This document shows positions 53,842 through 63,643 of a stretch of 64,000 bases of DNA, piece by piece (within the stretch, counting starts at the first letter, position 1; every line of letters begins with the position of its first letter). The stretch is from NCBI RefSeq assembly GCF_000420305.1, contig NZ_ATUR01000008.1, positions 1 through 64,000 on the forward strand, given 5' to 3'. Source of the DNA: Novosphingopyxis baekryungensis DSM 16222. Its GTDB lineage: Bacteria > Pseudomonadota > Alphaproteobacteria > Sphingomonadales > Sphingomonadaceae. The translations under genes were made by a program, and so were the position numbers. Below the pieces are notes generated by a model. That model was not told the DNA's origin and ran no database searches. It worked only from the letters and a program-made list of their open reading frames with translations.

Positions 53842-54768
53842 CTAAAGCCGCAGACCCTCGGTCTCCGGCGCACCGATCATGAGGTTCAGATTCTGGACCG
53901 CGGCGCCGCTGGCCCCTTTCCCGAGATTGTCGAGCATCGCGATCAGCCGCGTGCGCCGCCCGTCACCGCTTGCAAACACAAACAGGTCGAGCCGGTCGGA
54001 CGGTTGTTCGGCGCGTGCGACCAACAGCTCATCCGCATCTCTGTTTTGATGGACGGTGATGAGCGGTTCGCCGGCGAAATGTTCGGCCAGCGCTTCGGAA
54101 AACGCGCGCGGTGAACCGTCCATTGTCATCGCCGCCGCCGGTACGGGCACCTCGACGATCATGCCGCGAAATCCGGACACCACTCCGGGTGAGAATATCG
54201 GCAGATCGGTCAGGCCGGCCTGCATCTGCATCTCGGCCAGATGCTTGTGCTCCAAGGAGAGCCCATAGCTGCGAAATGCCGGGGCGTCCGGCTGCTCGAA
54301 CCGGGCGATCATGGCGTTCCCGCCGCCGGAATAGCCGGACACGGCGTGGACGCTGAATGGCCAGTCGGCCTTCAACAGGCCATGCGCCACCAGCGGCGCG
54401 ACGAGCGCCAGAAAACCGGTCGGATAGCAGCCTGGATTGGACAGCAGCCGCGCATCGGCGATGGCGGTGCGGCGATCGGACGTGAGTTCGGCAAAGCCAT
54501 AGGTCCAGTCCGGATGGGTGCGGTGCGCGCTCGATGCGTCGATAAAGCGCGCATCGGCCGATGCCATGGCAACGGCATCTCGCGCCGCATCGTCCGGCAG
54601 GCAAAGGATGGTCACATCGGCGCGTTCGATCGCAGCGCGCCGCGCCTCCGGGTCCTTACGATCGGCCTCGTCCAAAATGATCAAATCGAGCGTAGGGCGC
54701 TGCGACAGGCGCTCGCGTATTTCGAGGCCCGTCGTACCGGCAGCGCCGTCTATGAAAATACTGGCCAT
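53842..54768 (-). CDS. argC: N-acetyl-gamma-glutamyl-phosphate reductase (short type 2)
   Basis: Third enzyme of arginine synthesis, NADPH-dependent. The start at 54768 (MASIFIDGAAGTTGLEIRER) gives 308 residues, the short ArgC class. Motifs: the Rossmann GAAGTTG, the catalytic Cys in NPGCYPTG (about 111-118) and VSGYSGGG. Four extra residues would be added by the ATG at 54780. It is possibly transcribed with the MarR gene, 89 bp upstream on the same strand. Confidence 0.94.
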   Translation of the reverse strand: MASIFIDGAAGTTGLEIRERLSQRPTLDLIILDEADRKDPEARRAAIERADVTILCLPDDAARDAVAMASADARFIDASSAHRTHPDWTYGFAELTSDRRTAIADARLLSNPGCYPTGFLALVAPLVAHGLLKADWPFSVHAVSGYSGGGNAMIARFEQPDAPAFRSYGLSLEHKHLAEMQMQAGLTDLPIFSPGVVSGFRGMIVEVPVPAAAMTMDGSPRAFSEALAEHFAGEPLITVHQNRDADELLVARAEQPSDRLDLFVFASGDGRRTRLIAMLDNLGKGASGAAVQNLNLMIGAPETEGLRL

Positions 54769-54857
54769 CGGCTCGTCCAATAATGATGAGAAAATCGCCT
54801 ACCCTGAAAGGGCAATGCCCTGTTCAATTCAAGGACGAAATGGCGCGCGGGCGGTGC

Positions 54858-55259
54858 CTAGTGATTGACGAGGCTCGGCAGGTCGCTCCGTTTCGGGAAA
54901 CCACCGTCGCGTCCGTCGCGGTCCGATCGGATAAACCGCTCGAACCGGTCAAGAAACCCGGCCCCCTTGTCGGTGCCGACCACAAAGACGTTCCGTCCGT
55001 CATCTTCATCGCGCTGACGGCGCAGATAGCCCAGCTGGCCAAGCTTGTTCAGTGCACGGGTGATAACGGGCTTGGACACCTTCAGGCGTTCCGCCAGCCC
55101 ACGAACCGTGTGGGGCCCCCGCCGCGTATAGACGGTGAAGATAATGGCCATCTGGCGATTGGTCAGGTCTGGATCGCCCGATCGCACATATGCGATCAGC
55201 GTTTCCATCCAGTCCAGCATCGCATCGGTGGTCGAGAGCGGATCTTGGTCCATTGCCAT
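54858..55259 (-). CDS. MarR-family-type winged helix regulator
   Basis: Protein of 133 residues. A winged helix-turn-helix is visible in DLTNRQMAIIFTVYTRRGPH (about 31-50) and HTVRGLAERLKVSKPVITRA (about 50-69), followed by the wing YLRRQRDEDDGRNVFV. The MarR fold, with helices on both sides, fits well. The effector and targets are unknown; possible targets are itself and the upstream aminopeptidase gene. It lies 68 bp from the aminopeptidase stop on the same strand. Confidence 0.85.
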   Translation of the reverse strand: MAMDQDPLSTTDAMLDWMETLIAYVRSGDPDLTNRQMAIIFTVYTRRGPHTVRGLAERLKVSKPVITRALNKLGQLGYLRRQRDEDDGRNVFVVGTDKGAGFLDRFERFIRSDRDGRDGGFPKRSDLPSLVNH

Positions 55260-55327
55260 GCCCTAAAGAACGGCCCCGCACAGAATTGGTTTCCTTTGCG
55301 TTATATTCTCCTGCGATCGCGGCCGCC

Positions 55328-56710
55328 TCAGCCGTACCGGGCTTTCAGATAGTGAAAGCTGGCGCGCAGGCCCAGCGCCTCGCCGCCCTTCGGCCGACCG
55401 GGTTTGGCGCTCGGGCGCCAGGCAAAGGTGTCGAAATGCGCCCAAGCGGCCGTCGCAGGCGCGAACTTCTTCAGGAAGAGCGCCGCCGTGACCGATCCGG
55501 CGAACCCGCCGGTGGCGCTGTTCGCGCAATCGGCGATGTCGCTGGACAGCATCTCCAAATACCCGTCCCACAGCGGCATCCGCCAGATCGGGTCTCCTTC
55601 CAGATTGCCGCCCGTGATCAACCCGTCGGCCAGATTGTCTTCGGAGGCGAACATGGCCGGTAGATCGGGGCCAAGCGCGACCCGCGCTGCGCCGGTGAGC
55701 GTGGCGAAGTCCAGTACCAGTTCCGGATCGTCTTCCCCCGCCTTGGTCAGCGCGTCGGCCAGGATCAGGCGGCCCTCCGCATCGGTGTTGTCGATCTCCA
55801 CCGTCGTGCCGCTGCGCGCGGTGATGATGTCACCCGGACGCAGGGCGTTGCTTGCAATCGCATTTTCCACCGCCGGCACCAGCATGTGCAGCCGCACGGG
55901 CAGCCTGGCTTTCATCACCAGTTCCGCCAGCGCAAGCGCATGGGCAGCCCCGCCCATATCCTTCTTCATGAAGCGCATGCCGGTGGAGGATTTGACATCC
56001 AGTCCGCCCGAATCGAAGATCACGCCCTTGCCGACAATGGCGAGGCGCGGATGATCCTCACGGCCCCACCGCAGCTCGATCAGGCGCGGGGCATGTTCCC
56101 GCATGGCGGCCTGCCCCACGGCCTGGATCAAGGGATAACCGGTGGCCAGAGCGTCGCCCCGGTTGACGTCCACGGTCCCGCCATGCTCCTTGGCGATTCG
56201 CTCCGCCTCGGCTTCCAGGGCGGGCGGTCCGCAGTCGATCGGCGGGGTGTTGACCAGATCGCGCACCAGCGCCGTGGCCTGCGCCAGCATCACGGTTTCG
56301 TCGATCCGGGCCGGCTGATCGGTCAGCAAAACCCGCGGACCATCGGGCGTCTTGTCCAGATAGCGATCGAACTTGTAATGGCTCATCAGCCAGCCGAAGC
56401 TGGCCGCGCCGGGGCTGCACTCGGCCAAACGATAGGTGCCTGCCGGAAGGCTTTCGGCCAATTTTGCGAGGCACCAGGTGGTAAGCGCGGCAGGATCATC
56501 CACCCCGGCCACCACCGACCAGCTTTCCCCATCCTGCGGCAGGATGGCAAAACTGGCGGCATCGCCGCTGAACTTCTGGCCCGCCATCGCCGCGCGTTCC
56601 GGCGCGCTTCGGCTTTTGGACCAGGTTTCGAATCCATCGGCGGATACAAGGTGGATCATATGGGCGTCTTGCCCATTGTCCGGGCGCAGGAGCTTGCTGT
56701 AATCTGTCAT
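55328..56710 (-). CDS. Leucyl aminopeptidase family protein (M17)
   Basis: Protein of 460 residues with the M17 catalytic domain in its C-terminal half: VGKGVIFDSGGLDVKSSTGM (about 227-246), KKDMGGAAHALALAE and the signature NTDAEGRLILADAL (about 313-326), which supplies two-metal ligands. The N-terminal regulatory domain is short. It removes N-terminal residues from peptides in the cytoplasm. The same domain layout occurs in PepB/PepA relatives of alphaproteobacteria. It is divergent from the RsiV-like gene. Confidence 0.93.
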   Translation of the reverse strand: MTDYSKLLRPDNGQDAHMIHLVSADGFETWSKSRSAPERAAMAGQKFSGDAASFAILPQDGESWSVVAGVDDPAALTTWCLAKLAESLPAGTYRLAECSPGAASFGWLMSHYKFDRYLDKTPDGPRVLLTDQPARIDETVMLAQATALVRDLVNTPPIDCGPPALEAEAERIAKEHGGTVDVNRGDALATGYPLIQAVGQAAMREHAPRLIELRWGREDHPRLAIVGKGVIFDSGGLDVKSSTGMRFMKKDMGGAAHALALAELVMKARLPVRLHMLVPAVENAIASNALRPGDIITARSGTTVEIDNTDAEGRLILADALTKAGEDDPELVLDFATLTGAARVALGPDLPAMFASEDNLADGLITGGNLEGDPIWRMPLWDGYLEMLSSDIADCANSATGGFAGSVTAALFLKKFAPATAAWAHFDTFAWRPSAKPGRPKGGEALGLRASFHYLKARYG

Positions 56711-56766
56711 GTCACGACCATAGCCGGTCGCAGGGCGGCCTGCCCAGCCCAGAACGGAGAATATCG

Positions 56767-57612
56767 ATGCGCGTCAGTCTTTTGGCCCTTTCATCCGCCC
56801 TCATCCTTGCAGCATGTTCCTCTGCGCAGACCGATGAAACCGGGCAGACGACCAGCAGCACCGCGTCCGCCACGTCCACGCAAACCGGCGACGGCGCCAG
56901 CGCATCGAGCAGCAGCAGCGCCAACAGCAGCGCGTCCGCTTCCGGCGAGACCAGCGCCTATAGCTATAAGCAGGATAATGCCCTGTACGCGTTCACCTAT
57001 GACGTTCCTGCCGTGCCCACCGCGCTGGCGAACATCTTGAAACGCGACGCGCAAAGCAATGAGGCTAAGCTCAAGGCGCTCGCCAGCGAAGGGAAGCGGG
57101 AACGGGATAGCAGCGACTTTCCTTTCCATCCCTATGAACAGCAGCATAGCTGGAAAAAGGTGGCGGATATTCCCGGTTTTCTGAGCCTGTCGGAAGAGAT
57201 CTATGCCTTCACCGGCGGCGCGCACGGCAACAGCGGCTTCGACACGCTCATATGGGACAAAAAGGCCGATACCGAGCGCAAGCCGATCGATTTCTTTACC
57301 TCGCCCGCCGCGTTGAACGCCGCGATCCGGCCCGCCTTCTGCAAACAACTGGCGGCAGAACAGCGCAAGAAGCGGGGCGGCGACGTCGATGCGGCTGGAG
57401 ATGGCTTTAGCGACTGTATCGATCCGCTGGAGCAGACGCTGATTCTGGGGTCTTCCAACGGCAAGACCTTCAATCGCCTGGGCTTTCTGATCGGCCCCTA
57501 TGCCGCCGGACCTTATGCCGAGGGCAGTTATGAAGTCACCCTGCCCATCACCAAGGCGGTGCGCGATCAGGTGAAGGCCGATTATGCCGACAGCTTCTCG
57601 GTCATGCGCTGA
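56767..57612 (+). CDS. DUF3298/DUF4163 (RsiV-like) lipoprotein
   Basis: Protein of 281 residues with a lipoprotein signal (LLALSSALILAACSS). A Ser/Thr/Ala-rich linker (about 20-60) is followed by a domain of the DUF4163/DUF3298 type, as in the anti-sigma factor RsiV: SLSEEIYAFTGGAHGNSGFD (about 141-160) and LIGPYAAGPYAEGSYEVTLP. In RsiV this domain binds lysozyme. Here there is no anti-sigma helix, so it may be an envelope sensor or a lysozyme inhibitor-like protein; this is inference. The C-terminal two Cys may form a disulfide. Confidence 0.82.
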   Translation: MRVSLLALSSALILAACSSAQTDETGQTTSSTASATSTQTGDGASASSSSSANSSASASGETSAYSYKQDNALYAFTYDVPAVPTALANILKRDAQSNEAKLKALASEGKRERDSSDFPFHPYEQQHSWKKVADIPGFLSLSEEIYAFTGGAHGNSGFDTLIWDKKADTERKPIDFFTSPAALNAAIRPAFCKQLAAEQRKKRGGDVDAAGDGFSDCIDPLEQTLILGSSNGKTFNRLGFLIGPYAAGPYAEGSYEVTLPITKAVRDQVKADYADSFSVMR

Positions 57613-57624
57613 GCAGGGGCCGAT

Positions 57625-59130
57625 CTATTCGGCTGGCTCCAGCGCGGCGTCGCGCGTCTGCGGCGCGGCGGCCCGATCCGCGGTGCGGAACTGCAAGACA
57701 CCGTCGTCCAGCGCGCCCTTCAACAGGATCTTGCGGTCGAGCAGATAATCCTGGTTGAGCTTCCATGGCTGTTCTGCACCGTTCTTGGGCAGGATAGCCA
57801 TCGAACGCTGGAAATAGCCTGACGAGAAGTCGAACGCATCTTCCGCCTCCCCCTTCGCGTCCGGCGCCAGATAGGGCAGCGCAAAATCCGCGCCCCTGGC
57901 ATCTACCGTGTTGATGAGCCGGCAGAAATAGCGCGCGACAAGGTCTGCCTTCAACGTCCAGCTGGCGTTGACATAGCCGAACACCACCGCGAGGTTCGGG
58001 ATGTTGGAGAACATCGCGCCCTTATAATAATATTGCTCGTTAAAGGCGACCGGCGCGCCATCCACCTGGAACGCGATCTTCCCGGCGACCGCCAGTTTCA
58101 GGCCTGTCGCGGTCACGATCAGATCCGCATCGAGATGCTGGCCGGATTGCAACTGGATACCGCTTTCATCGAACCGATCGATCTGATCGGTCACGATCTC
58201 GGCATCGCCGCGATTGAGCGCCGCGAACATGTCCGCATCCGGCACCAGACACAGCCGCTGTTCCCACGGATTATAGGGCGGCTGGAAGTGCTTCTTGTCC
58301 ATCTCCCCATCCAGCGCATCGCGCACCTTGCCGTGCAGAAATTCGCCCACCTGATCCGGGCGCTTGCGCGCGCGATTGTAGATGAAGCGCTGCAACAGCA
58401 CGTTGCGCGTGCGGATCAGTTTATAGGCCCATTTGTCCGGCAGGATCTTGCGCAGGCCATTGGCCAGCGCATCTTCCGACGGGCGGATGGCATACCAGGT
58501 CGGCGTGCGCTGCAGCATGGTGACATGCGCCGCTTTCCTGGCGATAGACGGCACCAGCGTGACAGCCGTGGCGCCCGATCCGATCACCACCACCTTTTGG
58601 CCGCTATAATCCAGATCTTCGGGCCAGAATTGCGGATGGACGATCTGTCCGGCAAAGGCCTCGCGCCCCTCGAAGGGCGGCTCATGCCCCTGTTCATAAT
58701 CATAATAGCCGGACGCCAAATACAGGTAGCTGGCGGTATAGCGGCTGTGTGCGCCATCATCGCCGCTGCATTCGAGCGTCCATGACGCGGTCTCGCTCGA
58801 CCAGCTGGCGGTCATCACCTTCTGGCCGAAGCGGATATGCTGCTCGATGTTCCGCTCTTTGGCGACACGGTGCAAATAGCGCCAGATCGAAGGGCCGTCG
58901 GCAATCGCTTTCTGCTCGGTCCAGGGTTCGAAATCGAAGCCCAGCGTGTGCATGTCGCTGTCGGACCGAATGCCGGGATATTGAAACAGATCCCAGGTCC
59001 CGCCCAGGTCCGCGCGCTGTTCCAATATGGCGAAGCTTTTACCGGGGCAATCGCGCTGCAGATGCACCGCCGCGCCAATGCCGGAAATGCCCGCGCCCAC
59101 GATCAGAACGTCGAATTGCTGCTCGCTCAT
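57625..59130 (-). CDS. Flavin-containing monooxygenase (Baeyer-Villiger-like)
   Basis: Protein of 501 residues with FAD-binding GAGISGIGAAVHL (about 12-24) and a second Rossmann VVVIGSGATAVTLVPSIA (about 178-195) for NADPH. FDVLIVGAG and DLGGTWDLFQYPGIRSDSD near the N-terminus resemble EthA and related Baeyer-Villiger enzymes. The FxGxxxHxxxW-type motif appears as FAGQIVHPQFWP (about 159-170). It inserts oxygen into ketones or oxygenates sulfur/nitrogen compounds. No regulator is adjacent. Confidence 0.9.
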   Translation of the reverse strand: MSEQQFDVLIVGAGISGIGAAVHLQRDCPGKSFAILEQRADLGGTWDLFQYPGIRSDSDMHTLGFDFEPWTEQKAIADGPSIWRYLHRVAKERNIEQHIRFGQKVMTASWSSETASWTLECSGDDGAHSRYTASYLYLASGYYDYEQGHEPPFEGREAFAGQIVHPQFWPEDLDYSGQKVVVIGSGATAVTLVPSIARKAAHVTMLQRTPTWYAIRPSEDALANGLRKILPDKWAYKLIRTRNVLLQRFIYNRARKRPDQVGEFLHGKVRDALDGEMDKKHFQPPYNPWEQRLCLVPDADMFAALNRGDAEIVTDQIDRFDESGIQLQSGQHLDADLIVTATGLKLAVAGKIAFQVDGAPVAFNEQYYYKGAMFSNIPNLAVVFGYVNASWTLKADLVARYFCRLINTVDARGADFALPYLAPDAKGEAEDAFDFSSGYFQRSMAILPKNGAEQPWKLNQDYLLDRKILLKGALDDGVLQFRTADRAAAPQTRDAALEPAE

Positions 59131-59354
59131 ATCATGCTCTCCTCGCGAGAGCTTATCCCGTCCGTTGCATAAAGCAATGGATTAGCGGCAATTCGCAGCA
59201 GCGCCGCATTTTTACCGCATGGAAGGATGCGTTCGTCGCGATACGCACCCTGCCAGATGCCGCCCGCCCCAGCCCCTATCGCTGCAAGCCCGACGGAGGC
59301 GGACGACATGGACATGGCCGAAGCCTGAGCCAGCCCTGCCCCATGCAGGACAGG

Positions 59355-60734
59355 TCAGGCGGTCGGCACACCGAACAGATCATGCTCGTCGGCATCCTCG
59401 ATCTCGGCCTGGACGATGTCGCCCGGCTTCAGATCGGCAGACACGTTGCGCAGAAACACATTGCCGTCGATTTCCGGCGCATCGGCCTGGCTGCGCGCGG
59501 TGGCGCCGATATCGCCATCCTCGTCCGCCTCACCGACGTCGTCCACGATCACAGGCAGGGTGCGGCCGATCTTGGCCTGCAGCTTGGCCGCCGAAATCGC
59601 GGCGGTCTTCTCCATGATGCGGGCATAGCGCTCTTCCTTCACCGCTTCGGGCACCTGATCGGGCAGCGCATTGGCCGCCGCGCCCTCCACAGATTCGAAG
59701 CGAAACGCGCCGACCCGGTCCAGCTGGGCCTCATCCAGCCAATCGAGCAGATAGTCGAAATCCTCTTCCGTCTCGCCCGGAAAGCCGACGACGAAGCTCG
59801 ATCGTACCGCGATGTCTGGGCATATCTCGCGCCAGCTTTTCAGGCGGCCCAGCACCTTGGCCTCATTGGCCGGACGTTTCATGCGCTTGAGCACCGACGG
59901 CGCGGCATGCTGGAACGGAATGTCGAGATAGGGGGTCAGCAGCCCCTCGGCCATCAGCGGGATGACCTGATCGACATGGGGATAGGGATAGACATAATGC
60001 AGCCGTACCCATGGCGGCGCGCCGTCGCTGGTGCGCAGGCCGCCCAGTTCGCGCGCCAGATCGGTCATGTGCGCGCGCACGTCGCGGCCCTTCCAGGCGC
60101 GCGGTTGATGCCGGATATCGACGCCATAAGCCGAGGTATCCTGACTGATGACGAGCAGCTCTTTCGTGCCCGCCGCCACCAGCTTTTCCGCCTCGCGCAG
60201 CACCGCATCGATGCGGCGGCTGGCCAGATCGCCGCGCAGGGACGGGATGATGCAGAAGCTGCAGCGATGGTTGCAGCCTTCGGAAATCTTCAGATAGCTG
60301 TAATGGCGCGGCGTGAGCTTCAGCCCGCCGATGCTGTCCAGATTCGGAATGAGATCGACATAGGCACCGCGCGCAGGCGGGGCCGCAGCATGCACCGCGC
60401 CCACGACATCTTCATATTGATGCGCGCCGGTGATCGCCAGCACATCGGGAAAGCGGGCGCGGATCGCCTCGGCCTCATTGCCCATGCAGCCGGTCACGAT
60501 CACGCGGCCATTGGAGGCCATCGCCTCGCCGATCGCCTCCAGGCTCTCTTCCTTGGCGGAGTCCAGAAAACCGCAGGTGTTGACCAGCACAACGTCCGCG
60601 CCGTCATAATCGGGCGCCATGTCATAACCATCGGCGCGCAGGCGCGTCAGAATGCGCTCGCTATCCACCAATGCCTTGGGACAGCCCAGCGATACCATGC
60701 CGACCTTCGGCGCCTGTTCGATTTTCGTTGCCAT
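59355..60734 (-). CDS. rimO: Ribosomal protein S12 methylthiotransferase RimO
   Basis: 459 residues from the ATG at 60734; a longer frame from 60911 is unlikely. The N-terminal UPF0004 domain has three Cys ([22 protein letters not shown]) for the second cluster. The radical-SAM Cys are in [18 protein letters not shown] (about 160). A C-terminal TRAM domain (about 380-455) binds S12. It adds methylthio to Asp88 of S12 using two 4Fe-4S clusters. It is monocistronic. Confidence 0.95.
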   Translation of the reverse strand: MATKIEQAPKVGMVSLGCPKALVDSERILTRLRADGYDMAPDYDGADVVLVNTCGFLDSAKEESLEAIGEAMASNGRVIVTGCMGNEAEAIRARFPDVLAITGAHQYEDVVGAVHAAAPPARGAYVDLIPNLDSIGGLKLTPRHYSYLKISEGCNHRCSFCIIPSLRGDLASRRIDAVLREAEKLVAAGTKELLVISQDTSAYGVDIRHQPRAWKGRDVRAHMTDLARELGGLRTSDGAPPWVRLHYVYPYPHVDQVIPLMAEGLLTPYLDIPFQHAAPSVLKRMKRPANEAKVLGRLKSWREICPDIAVRSSFVVGFPGETEEDFDYLLDWLDEAQLDRVGAFRFESVEGAAANALPDQVPEAVKEERYARIMEKTAAISAAKLQAKIGRTLPVIVDDVGEADEDGDIGATARSQADAPEIDGNVFLRNVSADLKPGDIVQAEIEDADEHDLFGVPTA

Positions 60735-60925
60735 GATGTGACGCCAGATAGGCGCGGTGGAGGGGATTGTCACGTGGGGCCGCACGGCCCATGGTTTTGC
60801 GTGACCGCACGATTGCGCGCGAGACCTGGGATTCGGGGCATAAGGCGGGTAGCGTCTTTCCTGCATTCCCGCTCTCGCCGAAATTACAGAGGTGGACGCT
60901 GGATGAACCATAAAGGCCCCGATCG

Positions 60926-61318
60926 ATGAATATCCTCACCATCCTGCTCGCCGCGCTAGCCGCCTTTCTGGTCGGCGGGCTGTGGTACGGGCCTTTGTTC
61001 GGAACGGCCTGGATGCGCCTCATCGGGCGGACGGAGCATGATGAGGGGCGCGGGCATCTCTACAAGATCTACGGCGTCGCCTTCCTGTTTGCGCTGCTGC
61101 AGGCAACCATGCTGGCGCATCTGTTCGCGCGGATCGGCCAGCCGCCCTTCCACATCGTGATGATGATCTCGACCGGCATTGCGCTGGGCTTTGTGATCCC
61201 GGCGATCGGCACCAATTATCTTTTCCGCCGCGAACCGGGGAAGCTGTTCTTCATCGATGCCGGCTACTGGCTCGCCTTTTATGCCGCGATGGGGCTGGTG
61301 TTCGCGTTTCTGGGTTGA
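60926..61318 (+). CDS. DUF1761 family membrane protein
   Basis: Protein of 130 residues with four hydrophobic segments. The opening [20 protein letters not shown], with G-x-W-Y-x-P-x-F, is the DUF1761 signature. The rest is a helical hairpin bundle without charged catalytic residues. No function is established. It is convergent with the potassium channel-like gene, 9 bp away. Confidence 0.85.
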   Translation: MNILTILLAALAAFLVGGLWYGPLFGTAWMRLIGRTEHDEGRGHLYKIYGVAFLFALLQATMLAHLFARIGQPPFHIVMMISTGIALGFVIPAIGTNYLFRREPGKLFFIDAGYWLAFYAAMGLVFAFLG

Positions 61319-61327
61319 ACAGGCAGC

Positions 61328-62389
61328 CTATTTGTCGCCGCTAGTACCGGTTCCCGGCACGATCTCAACCACAAGATCGCCCGCCTGCAAAGACTGGGCT
61401 TCCTGCTGCCAATAGCCGAAGGGCTGGCCATCGCGGTACAGCCGCACGCCGACGCCGCTTTTCAGACCGGTCATCGGGATGCCATATTCTTCCGGAGAAA
61501 TGGCGCGTTCGGCCAGCGCCACGCGGCCCGTGACCGAGGCGAGATCGGCAATATAGTCGGCGATATGCTCACCATGGCAGCTGCCCGCCAGCAGCAGGCC
61601 GGCAAAGTTCACCGGGTTGATCACATTGTTTGCGCCCGCCTGCCGCGCAAGCAGCTCATTGTCCGTCGCGCGCACGGTCACGCTGATCGGCACGTCGGGC
61701 GCCAGATGGCGCACCGTCAGCACGATCAGGATCGACGTGTCGTCCGAACCGGCCGAGACGATCACCGAACAGGCCGTCTGGATGCGCACATCGTTCAGCG
61801 TCTCATCGCGCGTGGCATCGGCGTTCAGCACGGTGCAGCCCATGCTTTCGGCGGCGGCGATCGCGTCATTGTCCCTGTCCACCACCACGATGGTCTTGGG
61901 GTCCTGCCCGCGCGCCAACAGCTCCTTGGTGGCCTGCTGCCCGCTGACGCCGAAGCCGGCAACCACGATATGGTTCTGCAGGTTGTTCTGGAGGATTTTC
62001 ATACGCCATCTGTCCCAGGTTCGCTTGAGCACGAAATTATAGGCCGTGCCGACAAAGATAAGCACCACGAAGATACGGATCGGCGTCACGATCAACGCAT
62101 CAAACATCCGCGCCCGCTCGGTCACCGGGGCAATATCGCCATAGCCGGTGGTGGTGATGGAGATCATCGTGAAATAGACGACGTCCAGAAAGCTGACATC
62201 GCCGTCATAATTGTCCTGCAGGCCCGTCCGGTCAAACCAGTGGACCGCCACCGCCAGTCCGATCAGCGCGAAGACGAACAAGGTGCGCATGATCGCATCC
62301 GCCCACACCGGCACCGAGCTTTTGCGGTGCAGCGTCGCGGTGCGGCTGCGCTGGCGCGAGCGCGCCTGACTTTCCTGCGGTTTGGCCAT
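61328..62389 (-). CDS. Potassium channel family protein with RCK (TrkA-N) domain
   Basis: Protein of 353 residues. Two membrane helices (about 31-49 and 88-112) flank a pore with the K+ selectivity filter TTGYGD (about 76-81). An RCK Rossmann fold begins IVVAGFGVSGQQATKELLAR (about 141-160), as in KtrA and MthK-like proteins, and a C-terminal RCK_C part follows. It probably gates K+ flux by nucleotide or ion binding. It starts 1 base into the stop of the upstream NlpD-like gene (TGATG), so the two are coupled. Confidence 0.88.
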   Translation of the reverse strand: MAKPQESQARSRQRSRTATLHRKSSVPVWADAIMRTLFVFALIGLAVAVHWFDRTGLQDNYDGDVSFLDVVYFTMISITTTGYGDIAPVTERARMFDALIVTPIRIFVVLIFVGTAYNFVLKRTWDRWRMKILQNNLQNHIVVAGFGVSGQQATKELLARGQDPKTIVVVDRDNDAIAAAESMGCTVLNADATRDETLNDVRIQTACSVIVSAGSDDTSILIVLTVRHLAPDVPISVTVRATDNELLARQAGANNVINPVNFAGLLLAGSCHGEHIADYIADLASVTGRVALAERAISPEEYGIPMTGLKSGVGVRLYRDGQPFGYWQQEAQSLQAGDLVVEIVPGTGTSGDK

Positions 62390-63612
62390 CAGGCGTTGGG
62401 CAACTTTTTCATGGGATCGACGGGTTTGCGCTTCTGCCGTATTTCGAAATGCAGCTGCGGTTCGCTCACATAGCCGGTCTGGCCGACAAGGCCAATCGGT
62501 TGTCCGCCAGAAACTTTCTGGCCGCGCACCACGTCCAGCTGGCCCAGATGGCCATAGGCCGTGATCCAGCCGCCGCCATGGTCGATCAGCACCAGCCCGC
62601 CGAACACGCCGATCTCATCGCCCGAATAGGCCACCACGCCGCTGCCGGCAGACAGCACGGGCGTGCCGATCTTGGCCGCGATGTTGATGCCGTCATTGAT
62701 CCGCCCGTCCCGGTTGGAGCCGAAACCGGACAGCGTTCTGCCCCGCAACGGCCAGCGGAAATTGCCGTCGAACGCCTTGGGCTGCGCGATGGCGGTCTGC
62801 ACCGCCGCGGCGGGCCGGGACACCGCAGCCGTCGCGCGCCGTCCTTCGGCCAGCGCGGGCTGGCTGCCGGTCACGATATCGTCGATGCCGATCGAAAAGG
62901 CGGCGGCGCGCTGCTCCAGCCTGCCGGTTGCGGCGGAGGATTGCGCGAGCGGGGCGGACGGGCTGTAGGCGTTCCCAGCGGCAGATGGGGCCGCTCTCGA
63001 TCGCGCCGCAGGACCGGCTGCGGCGGTGGCGGTGCGGGCGACGGCGCCATTCGGCACGCGCAGCTTCTGGCCGATCCGCAGAATATAGGGCTCTTCCAGT
63101 CCATTCAGCGCCACCATGTCGGACCAGCTGATGCCATAGGCCTGCGCGATGGCGATGCCCGTCTCGCCCGCCGCTACGCTATGATAGTTGCCGCCCGGGA
63201 TAACGAGGCGCTGGCCCGCATAGATGGTGAACGGCGGAGCCAGATTATTGGCCGCCGCAATCGCCTCCGATCCGGCGCCGCTGCGATTTCCGATGCCGCG
63301 CAGCGTATCGCCGCGCTGAACGACATAATGGCCGCCCGGCACATCGCGCACGCGCCTGATCACCTGGCCGCCATCCCATGTAGGGCGCGGCGGCGCGATC
63401 AACGCGCCGTCATCGGTTTCGAGGAGCGGCCCCAGCCGCGTCGGCCCATTGCGCGCACCGTCTGCGCTGGCTGTGCGCGGCGCGGGTCCGGAGCCTTGGG
63501 GGATGCAAGCGGTGAGCAAGGCCGTGGCGCATAGCATGCCGGCGCCCGTCAAGCTGCTCTTGCGCCACCTCACCGAAATTCCCCGCATATCCGGGGTTCT
63601 AGGCACAGCCAC
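62389..63612 (-). CDS. NlpD-like LysM/LytM lipoprotein with partial zinc site
   Basis: Up to 407 residues; a start at 63588 (MRGISVRWRK) is also possible. Lipobox LLTAC. Two LysM domains are seen: HYVVQRGDTLRGIGNRSG (about 94-111) and the block around YHSVAAGETGIAIAQAYGI (about 143-161), followed by a Pro/Ala linker. The C-terminal LytM domain has NDGINIAA for HxGxD, with His and Asp both replaced, and QLHFEIR for HLH, where one His is kept. NlpD-like proteins activate the amidase AmiC and lie next to surE, as here. Confidence 0.85.
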   Translation of the reverse strand: MAVPRTPDMRGISVRWRKSSLTGAGMLCATALLTACIPQGSGPAPRTASADGARNGPTRLGPLLETDDGALIAPPRPTWDGGQVIRRVRDVPGGHYVVQRGDTLRGIGNRSGAGSEAIAAANNLAPPFTIYAGQRLVIPGGNYHSVAAGETGIAIAQAYGISWSDMVALNGLEEPYILRIGQKLRVPNGAVARTATAAAGPAARSRAAPSAAGNAYSPSAPLAQSSAATGRLEQRAAAFSIGIDDIVTGSQPALAEGRRATAAVSRPAAAVQTAIAQPKAFDGNFRWPLRGRTLSGFGSNRDGRINDGINIAAKIGTPVLSAGSGVVAYSGDEIGVFGGLVLIDHGGGWITAYGHLGQLDVVRGQKVSGGQPIGLVGQTGYVSEPQLHFEIRQKRKPVDPMKKLPNA

Positions 63613-63643
63613 CCGACTTTGCCAGCATTCTTAGCAAACAAGG

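Noticed and set aside
59127-59315. Short minus-strand frame upstream of the flavin monooxygenase
   Set aside because: Ends across the monooxygenase start, no clear ribosome site and no recognisable sequence.
58749-60929. Very long plus-strand open frame (726 codons) opposite the flavin monooxygenase and rimO
   Set aside because: It is the complement of two genes with clear family motifs; composition and lack of domains indicate an antisense artefact.
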